The notes: generated from the letters alone by a model not told the origin. DNA of 64,000 bases from Cybelea sp963752825 (GCA_963752825.1 CAVVZF010000001.1:2976001-3040000), one strand, 5' to 3'; positions 25,652 through 34,635 are shown, numbered from the stretch's first letter. Made by a program: numbers and translations.

Positions 25652-27781
25652 ATGGATCGCGCGACGAAAGCGGAGGAGCTGCTACGCGAGCTCGGAGGAC
25701 GCGCGCGACTCGTCGTGTACGTGGCGAGCGCACCGGGCTCGGGCAAGACGCGCCGGCTGTTGGAGGACGCGCGCCGGCTGCGGGCCGACGGCAAACGCGT
25801 CGCGATCGGCTGGATCGAAACGAAGGGGCGCCCCGACCTCGAGATCGCCGCCTCCGGCCTGCCGCGCATCCCTCCTCGCCACATCACGATCGGCGACCTC
25901 GTCTTCGAGGACTTCGATTATGAGGCGGCGCTGCGCGAGCGGCCCGACGTCGTCATCCTCGACGAGCTCGCGCACGACAACCTCGGCGATGCGCCGCACG
26001 CTAAACGATGGCAAGACGCCCTCGCACTCAAGCAGCACGGGATCGGCGTGATCGGCGCCCTGAACATCCAGCACGTCGAGACGGTAGCGCCGACGGCGGA
26101 GGCGCTCATCGGCTATCCCGTGCGGGAGATCGTTCCGCTGTCGTTTCTCCAGGCGGCCGACGAGGTGGTCGCGCTGGACGTATCTCCGCGTCTGCTTCAG
26201 AGCCGCGTTCGGGCGGGCAAGATCGTCAACGAGCAAGACATCGATCGCGCGCTCAACGGTGTATTCAAGGAGCAGACGCTCTACATGCTGCGCGAGCTGC
26301 TGCTGCGCACGGTCGACAACCTCACGCTGCCGGTCGTCAGGACTGGTCGCACGTCGATGGCGGCCGCGTTCGTGTACCCGAACGTCGATCTAGCGCCGTA
26401 TCTCAGCCGAACGGCCGCGGTCGCGCACGCCCTCGATCTCGGCCTCGAGGTCGTGCCGACTCCCGGCGTCGACAAGAACGCGCTCGAAAGAGTCGCGCGC
26501 GATCTCGGCGGCGAGATGCTGCACGATACCGTAGATGCGGCGCGCGTCCCCGAGGACACGCTGCGCGCCTCACTCGTCGCGCTCCCCCACGGCAAGATCG
26601 CGTCGAAGCTCGCCAATACGCCGGTTCCCTACGATCTCTTCATCGTCGGCGCCGGCCAAACGTACCTCGGCGAAAACCCGGCGCGCTCGCCATATTCGCA
26701 CACGGCCGGGGATCGGCTGCGGATGGGTTACGGCAAGCTCACGGTGTACATCGGCGCGGCCGCGGGCGCCGGCAAGACCTACGCGATGCTCGACCGCGCC
26801 CACCAACTCAAGGCCGAGGGCGTAGACGTCGTGGTCGGCTTCGTCGAGACGCACGGGCGGCAGGAGACGGCCGCGCTGCTCGATGGGCTAGAGGTCATCC
26901 CGCCCAAGATCGTTCCCGCCAACGGCATCCTGTGCAAGGAATTCGACCGCGACGCGCTGATCGCGCGCAAGCCGCGAGTTGCGCTGATCGACGAGCTCGC
27001 CCACACCAACGCGCCGGGCTCGATCGCCCCGAAGCGCTTCTACGACGTGCTCGCCGTCCTTCGGGCCGGAATCGACGTCCTCACGACGCTGAACGTGCAG
27101 CACCTCGAGGGCCTAGGCGATACGATCCTGCGCCTCACGGGGACGATCGTGCGCGAGACCCTGCCGGACGGCATCCTCGCACTGGCGGACGACGTCGTTC
27201 TCATCGACGTCACGCCCGAGACGCTGCGGCAGCGGCTGCGCGAGGGCAAGATCTACCCCCTCGACCGCACGGAGACGGCGCTCGCGAACTTCTTTCGGAT
27301 CGAAAATCTCCACGCGCTGCGCGAGCTCGCGCTGCGGGAGGCGCTGCGCGCGCGCCATCGCGAACGCATCGCGTCGCCGTTCGAGCGCCTCCTCCTCGCG
27401 ATCGGGTCGCGCGAGGTGGACCTACCCATGATCGGACGGGCCGGGCGAATCGCGGCTCGGCTCGCCATCGACTTCGCGATCGCGCACGTCGTCGAGCGCC
27501 GCGCGCACGTCGACCCCGCGGTCATCGGCGCGCTGCGCGCCGAGGCACGCAAGACGAACATCGAATGGATCGAGGACGTCGCGGACGACGTGCCGCGCCG
27601 CCTGATCGAGATCTCTCGCATGCGGCCCGAGACGACGATCGCCTTGGCGGGAGCGCAGCGGGCTCCGCGCTGGGCGCAGCGCCCGTCGTTTCCCCGGCGA
27701 CTGCTCGACGCCGGCGCGCGAGAGCTGCTGATTCTGCTGCCGCCGGCCGAACCGGTCGCGACCGCGCTCCCCGAGGAGTAA
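25652..27781 (+). CDS. Tandem KdpD-type sensor protein without a kinase domain
   Basis: This 709-residue protein contains two successive copies of the KdpD N-terminal module. Copy 1 has the Walker A motif ASAPGSGKT (residues 25-33) and DELAHDN (near 106). Copy 2 has GAAAGAGKT (near 370) and DELAHTN (near 446). Each copy is followed by a USP-like segment (LPVVRTGRTSMAAAFVY and FERLLLAIGSREVDL). No membrane or kinase segment is present. The ATG at 25652 has GGAGAAGG eight bases upstream. Such modules bind nucleotides, c-di-AMP or KdpFABC-regulating signals in other bacteria. It lies between the divergent kinase and the convergent kdpC, with one base between the stops. Confidence 0.85.
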   Translation: MDRATKAEELLRELGGRARLVVYVASAPGSGKTRRLLEDARRLRADGKRVAIGWIETKGRPDLEIAASGLPRIPPRHITIGDLVFEDFDYEAALRERPDVVILDELAHDNLGDAPHAKRWQDALALKQHGIGVIGALNIQHVETVAPTAEALIGYPVREIVPLSFLQAADEVVALDVSPRLLQSRVRAGKIVNEQDIDRALNGVFKEQTLYMLRELLLRTVDNLTLPVVRTGRTSMAAAFVYPNVDLAPYLSRTAAVAHALDLGLEVVPTPGVDKNALERVARDLGGEMLHDTVDAARVPEDTLRASLVALPHGKIASKLANTPVPYDLFIVGAGQTYLGENPARSPYSHTAGDRLRMGYGKLTVYIGAAAGAGKTYAMLDRAHQLKAEGVDVVVGFVETHGRQETAALLDGLEVIPPKIVPANGILCKEFDRDALIARKPRVALIDELAHTNAPGSIAPKRFYDVLAVLRAGIDVLTTLNVQHLEGLGDTILRLTGTIVRETLPDGILALADDVVLIDVTPETLRQRLREGKIYPLDRTETALANFFRIENLHALRELALREALRARHRERIASPFERLLLAIGSREVDLPMIGRAGRIAARLAIDFAIAHVVERRAHVDPAVIGALRAEARKTNIEWIEDVADDVPRRLIEISRMRPETTIALAGAQRAPRWAQRPSFPRRLLDAGARELLILLPPAEPVATALPEE

Positions 27782-27782
27782 A

Positions 27783-28358
27783 TTACTGCGGTTTGAGGCC
27801 GTCGAGCGCGAGGTTCAGCTCGAGCACGTTCACGTGCGGTTCGCCGAGGAAGCCGAAGGTACGGCCTTGCACGTGTTTTGCGATGAGTGCGTCGACCGCG
27901 GAGACGCTCGTGTGGCGCGCCTTCGCGACGCGCGGCGACTCCCAGTACGCCGCTTGCGGGCTGATGTCCGGGTCGATGCCGCTCGCGCTCGAGGTGACGA
28001 GGTCCATCGGCGGCGGCCCGACCGCATCCGGATTCTCCTTCTCGAGCTGCGCGATCGTCTTGCGCGTCGAATCGATGAGCTTCTTCGACGTCGGTCCGTA
28101 ATTCGTGCCGCCGGTCGACGTCGGATCGTAGCCTTTGCCGGCGGCGGATGGACGTCCCTGAAAGTACTGCGGCTTCGTCCAGAGCTGGCCGATGATCGCT
28201 GAGCCGACGATCTTTCCGTTCGCGGTGACGAGCGAGCCGTTGGCCTGCCGGGGAAATAGCACCTGCGCGAACCCCGTCATCGCAAGCGGGTAGATCAATC
28301 CCAGCAATACGATCGAGACGATCGTCACGCGAACCGCGGTGCCGAGGTGCCTAATCAT
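27783..28358 (-). CDS. kdpC: Potassium-transporting ATPase subunit C
   Basis: The 191-residue KdpC is a single-pass protein that stabilises and activates the KdpFABC potassium pump. It has one N-terminal membrane segment (VTIVSIVLLGLIYPLAMTG) and the conserved periplasmic part (GSAIIGQLWTKPQYFQGRPS, GGTNYGPTS, SGIDPDISP). It follows kdpB by 12 bases and converges with the tandem KdpD-type gene. Confidence 0.93.
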   Translation of the reverse strand: MIRHLGTAVRVTIVSIVLLGLIYPLAMTGFAQVLFPRQANGSLVTANGKIVGSAIIGQLWTKPQYFQGRPSAAGKGYDPTSTGGTNYGPTSKKLIDSTRKTIAQLEKENPDAVGPPPMDLVTSSASGIDPDISPQAAYWESPRVAKARHTSVSAVDALIAKHVQGRTFGFLGEPHVNVLELNLALDGLKPQ

Positions 28359-28370
28359 GACCTTTCATTC

Positions 28371-30428
28371 CTATGTGAGGTGGAGCGCCGCCAGGATGAC
28401 GTCGATCAGCTTGATGCCGATGAACGGGACGATGATGCCTCCGAAGCCGTAGAGCATGACGTTCTCGAACAGCACGCGGTTCGCGCCCTTCGGCTCGTAC
28501 CGGACGCCGCGCAGGGCGAGCGGGATGAGCGCGACGATGATGAGCGCGTTGAAGATGACCGCCGAGAGGATGGCGCTCTGCGGCGTCGTCAGGCGCATGA
28601 CGTTCAGTACGGCCATCGCCGGGTACGCGATCGCGAACATCGCGGGCAGAATCGCGAAGTACTTCGCGACGTCGTTGGCGATCGAGAACGTCGTGAGCGA
28701 GCCGCGCGTCATGAGCAGCTGCTTGCCGATCTCGACGATCTCGATGAGCTTCGTAGGATCGGAGTCGAGATCGACCATGTTGGCGGCCTCTTTGGCCGCT
28801 TGCGTGCCGGAGTTCATCGCGACGCCGACGTCCGACTGAGCCAGCGCCGGCGCGTCGTTCGTGCCGTCTCCCGTCATGGCGACGAGCCGGCCGGAGCCCT
28901 GCTCGCGCTTGATCAGGTCCATCTTCGCCTCGGGCGTCGCCTCGGCGAGAAAGTCGTCGACTCCGGCTTCCTTTGCGATCGTCGCGGCGGTGAGCGGGTT
29001 GTCGCCCGTGATCATGACGGTGCGAATTCCCATCGCGCGGAGGCGATCGAAGCGCTCCGTCATGTTCGGCTTGAGGATATCTTTCAGGTAGATCACGCCA
29101 ATCACGAGCGTGTTGCGCGCCAGCAGCAGCGGCGTGCCGCCGCTGCGGGCGATGCGCTCGATGACGGGGGCGAGCGCGGTCGACGGATTTCCGCCGGCGT
29201 CGCGTACCCACGCAAGGATCGAGTCGGGCGCGCCCTTGCGAATCTTCGTGCCGTCGGCGAGATCGAGCCCGCTCATGCGCGTGTACGCGCTGAAGGGCAC
29301 GAAGACCGACCCTGCCGGAGCTTCGCCGTCACGCGCTCCGACCTGCTGGGCCAGCGCCACTATCGAACGCCCCTCGGGCGTTTCGTCGGCCAGCGAGGAC
29401 AGGTACGCGATGCGGGCGGCATCCTTCGCATCGATTCCATCCGAGGTGATGATCTCGACGGCTTGGCGATTGCCGAGCGTGATCGTTCCGGTCTTATCGA
29501 GCAGGAGCGTGTCTACGTCGCCGGCGGCCTCGACGGCGCGACCGCTCATCGCCAAGACGTTGCGCTGCATCACTCGATCCATGCCCGCAATCCCGATCGC
29601 GGAGAGCAAGCCGCCGATCGTCGTCGGGATCAGGCAGACCAGCAGCGCGATGAGGACGGTCACGCTTTGATGCGTGCCGGCATAGAGCGAATAGGGCGCC
29701 AGCGTCGCGACCGCGATCAAAAAGATGATCGTGAGCCCGGCGAGCAGGATCGACAGCGCGATCTCGTTAGGCGTCTTCTGCCGCTGCGCGCCCTCGACCA
29801 AGCGAATCATGCGATCGAGAAAGCTTTCACCCGGATTCGCGGTCACGCGCACGACGATGCGGTCCGAGAGCACGCGCGTGCCGCCCGTCACGGCGCTGCG
29901 GTCGCCGCCCGACTCGCGAATGACCGGCGCGGATTCGCCGGTGATCGCCGATTCGTCGACCGTCGCCGCACCCTCGATCACGTCGCCGTCCGCCGGAACG
30001 ATCTCGCCGGCCTCGACCACATAGCGGTCGCCTTTGCGCAGGCTGGTGCTCGTGACTCGCTCTTCCGCTCCGTCGTCGTGGAGCAATCGCGCGTATGCGT
30101 CGGATTTCGTCCGCCGCAGCGTTTCGGCTTGCGCCTTACCGCGGCCCTCGGCCACGGCCTCGGCGAAGTTCGCGAAGATCACCGTGAACCACAGCCATGC
30201 GGCGATGGCAAAGTCGAAGCCGGGCGAGCCGCCATGGCGAACGATGTCGCGCACGAAAAAGATCGTCGTTGCCGCGGCGCCTACCTCGACGACGAACATG
30301 ACGGGATTGCGCGCCTGCCAGCGCGGATCCAGCTTCTTGAAGGAATCCCAGAGGGCACGCGTTAGAATGGCGCGATCGAAGAGCGAGCGCGCTTGGCGAC
30401 GCCGCTCCAAGCGCCTCTGACTGAGCAT
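28371..30428 (-). CDS. kdpB: Potassium-transporting ATPase subunit B (P-type ATPase)
   Basis: The 685-residue catalytic subunit hydrolyses ATP to drive high-affinity potassium uptake by KdpFABC. P-type ATPase signatures are complete: the TGES-like actuator loop (DESAITGESAPVIRES), the phosphorylated Asp in DKTGTITLGN, the nucleotide-binding region, MITGDNPLTA and AMTGDGTNDAPALAQSDVG. Several membrane segments flank these. The start overlaps the kdpA stop by one base. Confidence 0.95.
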   Translation of the reverse strand: MLSQRRLERRRQARSLFDRAILTRALWDSFKKLDPRWQARNPVMFVVEVGAAATTIFFVRDIVRHGGSPGFDFAIAAWLWFTVIFANFAEAVAEGRGKAQAETLRRTKSDAYARLLHDDGAEERVTSTSLRKGDRYVVEAGEIVPADGDVIEGAATVDESAITGESAPVIRESGGDRSAVTGGTRVLSDRIVVRVTANPGESFLDRMIRLVEGAQRQKTPNEIALSILLAGLTIIFLIAVATLAPYSLYAGTHQSVTVLIALLVCLIPTTIGGLLSAIGIAGMDRVMQRNVLAMSGRAVEAAGDVDTLLLDKTGTITLGNRQAVEIITSDGIDAKDAARIAYLSSLADETPEGRSIVALAQQVGARDGEAPAGSVFVPFSAYTRMSGLDLADGTKIRKGAPDSILAWVRDAGGNPSTALAPVIERIARSGGTPLLLARNTLVIGVIYLKDILKPNMTERFDRLRAMGIRTVMITGDNPLTAATIAKEAGVDDFLAEATPEAKMDLIKREQGSGRLVAMTGDGTNDAPALAQSDVGVAMNSGTQAAKEAANMVDLDSDPTKLIEIVEIGKQLLMTRGSLTTFSIANDVAKYFAILPAMFAIAYPAMAVLNVMRLTTPQSAILSAVIFNALIIVALIPLALRGVRYEPKGANRVLFENVMLYGFGGIIVPFIGIKLIDVILAALHLT

Positions 30429-32128
30429 TAGAACGTCTTTCCTTGGAGCATGAGCAGATGTTCCACGATCGGCCCGAGCGAGTCGGCCGGCAAGAACGTG
30501 AGCGCGCCGACGATCACGATGACGCCGATGAGCAACGCCACGAAGATCCCCGAGTGCGTGGTGAACGTGCCCGCGCTTTCGGGAACCGCCTTCTTCCCGG
30601 CCAGCGCACCGGCGAGTGCGAGCGCCGGAACCGCGACCGCGAATCGGCCGAACATCATGTTCACGCCGGTTAGCAGATTGTAGAACAGGTTCGGGCCGAG
30701 ACCCGCAAAGGCCGAGCCGTTGTTCGCGTTCGTCGAGGTGAAGGCGTAGAGGATCTCCGAAAAGCCGTGCGGACCGCCGTTATTGAGCGTCGCCAATCCG
30801 GCGGGTAGGACCGCAGCAATCGACGTCGGAACGAGGCAAAGCACCGGCGTCACGAGCGCGGCGAGGATGGCGAACTGCACTTCGCGGCGCTCGATTTTCT
30901 TGCCGAGATATTCCGGCGTGCGCCCGACCATCAAGCCGGCGATGAAGACCGTCAGGACGACGAAGACAATCATGCCGTATAATCCGCTGCCGACGCCGCC
31001 GAAGACGATCTCGCCCAACTGCATGTCGACCAGCGGAATCAGGCCGCCAAGGGCGGTGAACGAGTCGTGCATCGAGTTGACCGCTCCGCACGACGTGTCC
31101 GTTGTGACCGTTGCGAAAAGCGCCGAGGCCGCGACGCCGAACCGGCATTCCTTCCCCTCCATGTTGCCGCCGATCGCGCCCAGGTGATGCACGATCGGGT
31201 TACCGGCGGCCTCGGCCCAATAGGCAACGGCGAAGCCGGTAAAAAACAGGATGGCCATGGCCGTGAAGATCGCCCAGCCTTGTCGCGTGTCTTTCACCAT
31301 CTTGCCATACATGTACGTCAGGCCGGCTCCCAGCGAGAAGATCAGCAGCAGTTCCACCAGGTTGGTCAGCGGGTTCGGATTCTCGTTGGGCGAGGCCGAA
31401 TTCGCATTGACGAAGCCGCCGCCGTTGGTACCGAGCTCCTTGATGACCTCCTGCGACGCCATCGGGCCGCCGGTGATCGACTGCGCGAAGCCCTCGATCG
31501 ACTTCACGTTCTGGTAGGCGTGGAAGTTCTGCGGCATCCCTTGAGACACGAGAAACAGTCCAATCACGATCGAGATCGGGAGCAGGACGTAGAGCGAGCA
31601 GCGCGTGAGGTCCACCCAAAAGTTTCCGAGTGTTTTTATGTTGGTCCGCACGAGGCCGCGCACGACAGCGACGGCGATCGCGATGCCCACGGCGGCCGAG
31701 ACAAAGTTATGCCACGCCAGGCCGGCCATCTGCGAGAGGTAGCTCATCGCCGTCTCGCCGGAATAGAACTGCCAGTTGGTGTTCGTCGTAAAGCTTATTG
31801 CGGTGTTCCACGCCAAGTCGGGCGTCATGTTGTCGATGTGGGCGGGGTTGAACGGCAGCCACTTCTGCGTCCTCAGCAGAATGTAGAGATAGGCGAGGCC
31901 GATCAACGAGAAGGCCAGCATCGAGAGCGCGTAGGCGTACCACGCCATCTCCTCGTCTTCGCGCACGCCGCAGATGCGATAGACGAGCCTCTCCACCGGC
32001 ACGAGCACTGGGCTCAGCCACGTGCGCTCGCCTGCGAAGACGCGCGCCATGTACGAGCCCAGCGGCTTCGTCAGCGCCAGAATGATGAGGAAAAAAACAA
32101 TGGCTTGGAGCCACCCGATCGCCGTCAT
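30428..32128 (-). CDS. kdpA: Potassium-transporting ATPase subunit A
   Basis: KdpA is the potassium-selective channel-like subunit of KdpFABC. The 566-residue, polytopic protein shows the four selectivity-filter-type repeats, including FTTNTNWQFY, GTNGGGFVNANSASPNENPN, KECRFG and STNANNGSAFAG. It starts at ATG 32128, two bases after the kdpF stop. The order A-B-C on one strand matches classical kdp operons. Confidence 0.95.
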   Translation of the reverse strand: MTAIGWLQAIVFFLIILALTKPLGSYMARVFAGERTWLSPVLVPVERLVYRICGVREDEEMAWYAYALSMLAFSLIGLAYLYILLRTQKWLPFNPAHIDNMTPDLAWNTAISFTTNTNWQFYSGETAMSYLSQMAGLAWHNFVSAAVGIAIAVAVVRGLVRTNIKTLGNFWVDLTRCSLYVLLPISIVIGLFLVSQGMPQNFHAYQNVKSIEGFAQSITGGPMASQEVIKELGTNGGGFVNANSASPNENPNPLTNLVELLLIFSLGAGLTYMYGKMVKDTRQGWAIFTAMAILFFTGFAVAYWAEAAGNPIVHHLGAIGGNMEGKECRFGVAASALFATVTTDTSCGAVNSMHDSFTALGGLIPLVDMQLGEIVFGGVGSGLYGMIVFVVLTVFIAGLMVGRTPEYLGKKIERREVQFAILAALVTPVLCLVPTSIAAVLPAGLATLNNGGPHGFSEILYAFTSTNANNGSAFAGLGPNLFYNLLTGVNMMFGRFAVAVPALALAGALAGKKAVPESAGTFTTHSGIFVALLIGVIVIVGALTFLPADSLGPIVEHLLMLQGKTF

Positions 32129-32130
32129 CG

Positions 32131-32220
32131 TTAGAACTTCTCAGGCCGCAGCATGGCGAAGACGAGATACGCTAGTCCCGCGACGGTGAGCATCAGTCCC
32201 AATGCGTCGTCGAACCCCAC
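32131..32220 (-). CDS. kdpF: Potassium-transporting ATPase small subunit F
   Basis: The 29-residue single-pass peptide has the KdpF pattern: FDDALGLMLTVAGLAYLVFA then a positively charged end with RPEKF. It begins with GTG and ends two bases before kdpA. KdpF is a lipid-like stabilising subunit of the KdpABC complex. The position directly before kdpA, the length and the C-terminal RPEKF make the call secure despite its size. Confidence 0.85.
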   Translation of the reverse strand: MGFDDALGLMLTVAGLAYLVFAMLRPEKF

Positions 32221-32223
32221 GCC

Positions 32224-32310
32224 CTACACCTTCTCACAGCCGAGCACGTAAAGGTCTAGCAGGACGAAGCCCACGATCGTCAGCAAAATGACTCCGATTT
32301 CTACGGCCAC
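32224..32310 (-). CDS. 28-residue single-pass membrane peptide upstream of kdpF
   Basis: Upstream of kdpF and three bases from it, a GTG-initiated frame encodes one hydrophobic helix (EIGVILLTIVGFVLLDLYVL) ending GCEKV. Very short ORFs with a hydrophobic helix and a terminal GCE-type motif precede kdpF in various bacteria. No ribosome site is obvious, so the start is uncertain, but the operon position and coding-like sequence support it. It may be a second small subunit or a leader peptide. Confidence 0.5.
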   Translation of the reverse strand: MAVEIGVILLTIVGFVLLDLYVLGCEKV

Positions 32311-32350
32311 GGGTTTCAGAATAGCCCAACCGGCGCGCGCGTGCTATCCG

Positions 32351-32392
32351 CCGGTCGGATGATCCGAAAGGATGTCCGGTCGGATAATCCGA
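32351..32392. promoter_or_regulatory. Paired palindromic operators between kdp and the exported protein gene
   Basis: Two near-identical 17-base direct repeats (CCGGTCGGATGATCCGA at 32351-32367 and CCGGTCGGATAATCCGA at 32376-32392) lie 25 bases apart, start to start. Each holds a perfect 13-base palindrome TCGGATNATCCGA. The spacing is about two and a half helical turns. They sit between the kdp operon start and the divergent gene at 32439, so a dimeric regulator could control either or both. The regulator is unknown; the adjacent NarL-type regulator is a candidate. Confidence 0.6.
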
Positions 32393-32423
32393 GTGACGGC
32401 TGCTCGGACTTGGCGCTTCGCTC

Positions 32424-32429
32424 TATAAT
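32424..32429 (+). promoter_or_regulatory. -10 element next to the start codon of the gene at 32439
   Basis: A perfect TATAAT ends 9 bases before the ATG. Transcription would start at about 32436, leaving at most a few leader bases, i.e. a nearly leaderless mRNA. The -35 region is weak (TGCTCG). The palindromic operators lie just upstream. Confidence 0.5.
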
Positions 32430-32438
32430 TGCCAGGTT

Positions 32439-33320
32439 ATGCTTCGTACCACGTTCCTCGGCGCCGCCGGGTTTGCGTGCGGGATTGCCGCGGTGACGGG
32501 GCTCGCGTTCGGTCAGCCTGCGGCGGGCCCGTCGAGCTCACCGTCGCCGGCGACCTCCGCGTCTCCAACGCCGAGCGGTCCAAGCGATCCCTGCGGCTCG
32601 ATTCTGTCGATCGTCAACCGTCCGACCGTCTCGACCGGCGTATGCACGGTACGCACCGGACACTTCGATCTCGAGAACGGCTATACCAATACTACGACCA
32701 GCGGATCCGGCGGCGGCAGCAGCGCAAACTATCCTCAATCGCTGCTGCGCATTGGGACCGCCGACCCGCACCTCGATTTCGAGTTCGGTGTCCCGAGTCG
32801 CGAGACGTCATCTGTCGGCCAACCCGCGCTAACCGGTACCAGCGACGTGAGCCTCGCCACCAAGTACGAGCTCGGCTATAGTTCGAACGCCGACTGGGGC
32901 GTGTACGGGGCGATCACCTATCCTACGGGAAGTAAGGCGTTCACCGCTGGGAACGCGCAGTTCACCGGCGATTTCGATTGGGGCTACACCATCAGTCCGG
33001 AATTCAGCCTCGCTGGAACGCTGAGCTTCAACGCGTTGAGTGGTGCCAATGCGGCGGGCGCGGCTCAGTCCTACTTCGCATTCATTCCGAGCCTGGAGCT
33101 GAGCGCTGCGCTTCCGGGCGGCCCGTCGCAGATCTCCGCCGAGTACGCGTATTTCTCCGCCGCGGGCCCCGGGTTGCCCGCCAAGAGTCTCATCGACTTC
33201 GTCTACCAGCGCGATTTCGGCAATCACATCCAACTCGACGTCGAGTACGGTTTCTCGCCGACGGTTATCAACGGCCAGAAGCAACACTACATCGGAGCCG
33301 GTCTGTCCTTCATGAATTAG
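32439..33320 (+). CDS. Exported beta-rich protein, possible outer-membrane channel
   Basis: The 293-residue protein has a signal peptide (FLGAAGFACGIAAVTGLAFG), then a Ser/Pro/Thr-rich linker, and a mature part of alternating strands ending in an aromatic-poor beta pattern (FSPTVINGQKQHYIGAGLSF) with a hydrophobic last strand. It resembles transporter-like outer-membrane barrels of the MetA-pathway type. It is divergent from kdp and shares the palindromic operators. Its substrate is unknown. Confidence 0.6.
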   Translation: MLRTTFLGAAGFACGIAAVTGLAFGQPAAGPSSSPSPATSASPTPSGPSDPCGSILSIVNRPTVSTGVCTVRTGHFDLENGYTNTTTSGSGGGSSANYPQSLLRIGTADPHLDFEFGVPSRETSSVGQPALTGTSDVSLATKYELGYSSNADWGVYGAITYPTGSKAFTAGNAQFTGDFDWGYTISPEFSLAGTLSFNALSGANAAGAAQSYFAFIPSLELSAALPGGPSQISAEYAYFSAAGPGLPAKSLIDFVYQRDFGNHIQLDVEYGFSPTVINGQKQHYIGAGLSFMN

Positions 33321-33343
33321 CGGAAAACCGCGGGCCTTTGGCT

Positions 33344-33364
33344 AAGGGCGTCGTCGGCGCCCTT
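33344..33364 (+). terminator. Hairpin after the exported protein gene
   Basis: AAGGGCG and CGCCCTT form a perfect seven-base stem with loop TCGTCGG, 24 bases beyond the stop at 33320 and before the amt ribosome site. Only one further T follows, so termination is probably weak. Confidence 0.45.
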
Positions 33365-33390
33365 TATCATTGCTAGCCGGGGGAAACTTC

Positions 33391-34635
33391 ATGAACGCTG
33401 CGTCTATGCCCGTCAACGTCGGCAATACCGGGTTCATGTTGCTCTGCGCGAGCCTCGTCATGCTGATGACGCCGGGGCTTGCGTTCTTTTACGGCGGTCT
33501 CGTGCAGCGCAAAAACGTCCTGACGATCATGATGCAGAGCTACATGTCGCTGGGCTGGACGACCGTCCTGTGGTTCGCGTTCGGATATTCGGAGAGCTTC
33601 GGACCCGACTGGCATGGCATCATCGGGAATCCCGCTACATATGCACTCTTGAGGGGCGTGACCCTCCACACGATGTTTACCGGCAACGATGCCGGAATTC
33701 CCTTGGTCGTGCACATCGCCTATCAGATGATGTTCGCGATCATCACCCCCGCGCTGATCACCGGCGCATTCGCCAACCGTGTGACGTTCAAAGCCTATTT
33801 CTGGTTCCTCACGGCCTGGTTGATCTTCGTTTACTTTCCGTTCGTACACATGCTCTGGAGCCCGAACGGGATCTTGGCGAAGTGGGGCTGCCTCGATTTC
33901 GCCGGCGGCATCGTTGTTCACGCGTCCGCGGGATTTGCCGCTTTGGCGTCGGTCCTCTACGTGGGCCGGCGCCACGTCATCGACAACAAGCCGCACAACG
34001 TGCCGCTCATCGCGCTCGGAACCGGCTTGCTTTGGTTCGGCTGGTATGGATTTAACGCCGGATCCGAGCTGCGGGTCGACTCCGTTACGGCTGCGGCGTT
34101 TCTCAACACGGACATCGCCGCGTCCTTTGCGGCCATCACGTGGCTGCTCGTCGAGTGGGCGCGAGGGCGCCAGCCGAAGTTCATCGGGCTGCTTACCGGT
34201 GCGGTGGCGGGCCTCGCGACGATCACGCCGTGCGCAGGGTACGTTTCGCCGACGACCGCGGTGATCGTCGGAATCGCCGCAGGCGTGGTCTGTTACTACG
34301 CCGTCGCTCTGAAGAACATGCTGGGCTGGGACGACGCGCTCGACGTCTGGGGCGTCCACGGTGCCGGCGGTTTCCTCGGCATCGTGTTGCTAGGTGTGTT
34401 CGCGTCGACGGCGTGGAACCCCAACGGCGCCGACGGCCTGCTTCGCGGGAATCCGGCGTTTCTCGGCAAGCAGTTCGTTGCGGCGCTGGTCTGCAGCGCC
34501 TGGGCGTTCAGCTTCACGTACGCGATGCTGTGGCTCATCAACTTGGTCACGCGAGTGAAGGTGGACGAGACAGCCGAAGAGCAAGGCCTCGACGTCCACC
34601 TCCACGGCGAGGAGGCGTACCCGCTCGGAATGTGA
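33391..34635 (+). CDS. amt: Ammonium transporter
   Basis: This 414-residue Amt/Rh channel conducts ammonium/ammonia. About eleven hydrophobic segments are seen. The pore twin-histidine pair is visible in IVVHASAGFAAL and VWGVHGAGGFLG, and the family signature in FAFFYGGLVQRKN-like form (LAFFYGGLVQRKN). The ATG at 33391 follows CCGGGGGA; a TTG seven codons upstream has no ribosome site. No glnK/glnB lies next to it, which is unusual for amt genes. Confidence 0.9.
   Translation: MNAASMPVNVGNTGFMLLCASLVMLMTPGLAFFYGGLVQRKNVLTIMMQSYMSLGWTTVLWFAFGYSESFGPDWHGIIGNPATYALLRGVTLHTMFTGNDAGIPLVVHIAYQMMFAIITPALITGAFANRVTFKAYFWFLTAWLIFVYFPFVHMLWSPNGILAKWGCLDFAGGIVVHASAGFAALASVLYVGRRHVIDNKPHNVPLIALGTGLLWFGWYGFNAGSELRVDSVTAAAFLNTDIAASFAAITWLLVEWARGRQPKFIGLLTGAVAGLATITPCAGYVSPTTAVIVGIAAGVVCYYAVALKNMLGWDDALDVWGVHGAGGFLGIVLLGVFASTAWNPNGADGLLRGNPAFLGKQFVAALVCSAWAFSFTYAMLWLINLVTRVKVDETAEEQGLDVHLHGEEAYPLGM

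Noticed and set aside
26008..28101. 697-residue open frame overlapping the tandem KdpD-type gene
   Set aside because: Arg-rich out-of-frame translation running across two real genes; no motif.
28347..30365. 672-residue open frame opposite kdpB
   Set aside because: It is antisense to an unmistakable P-type ATPase and has no recognisable domain.
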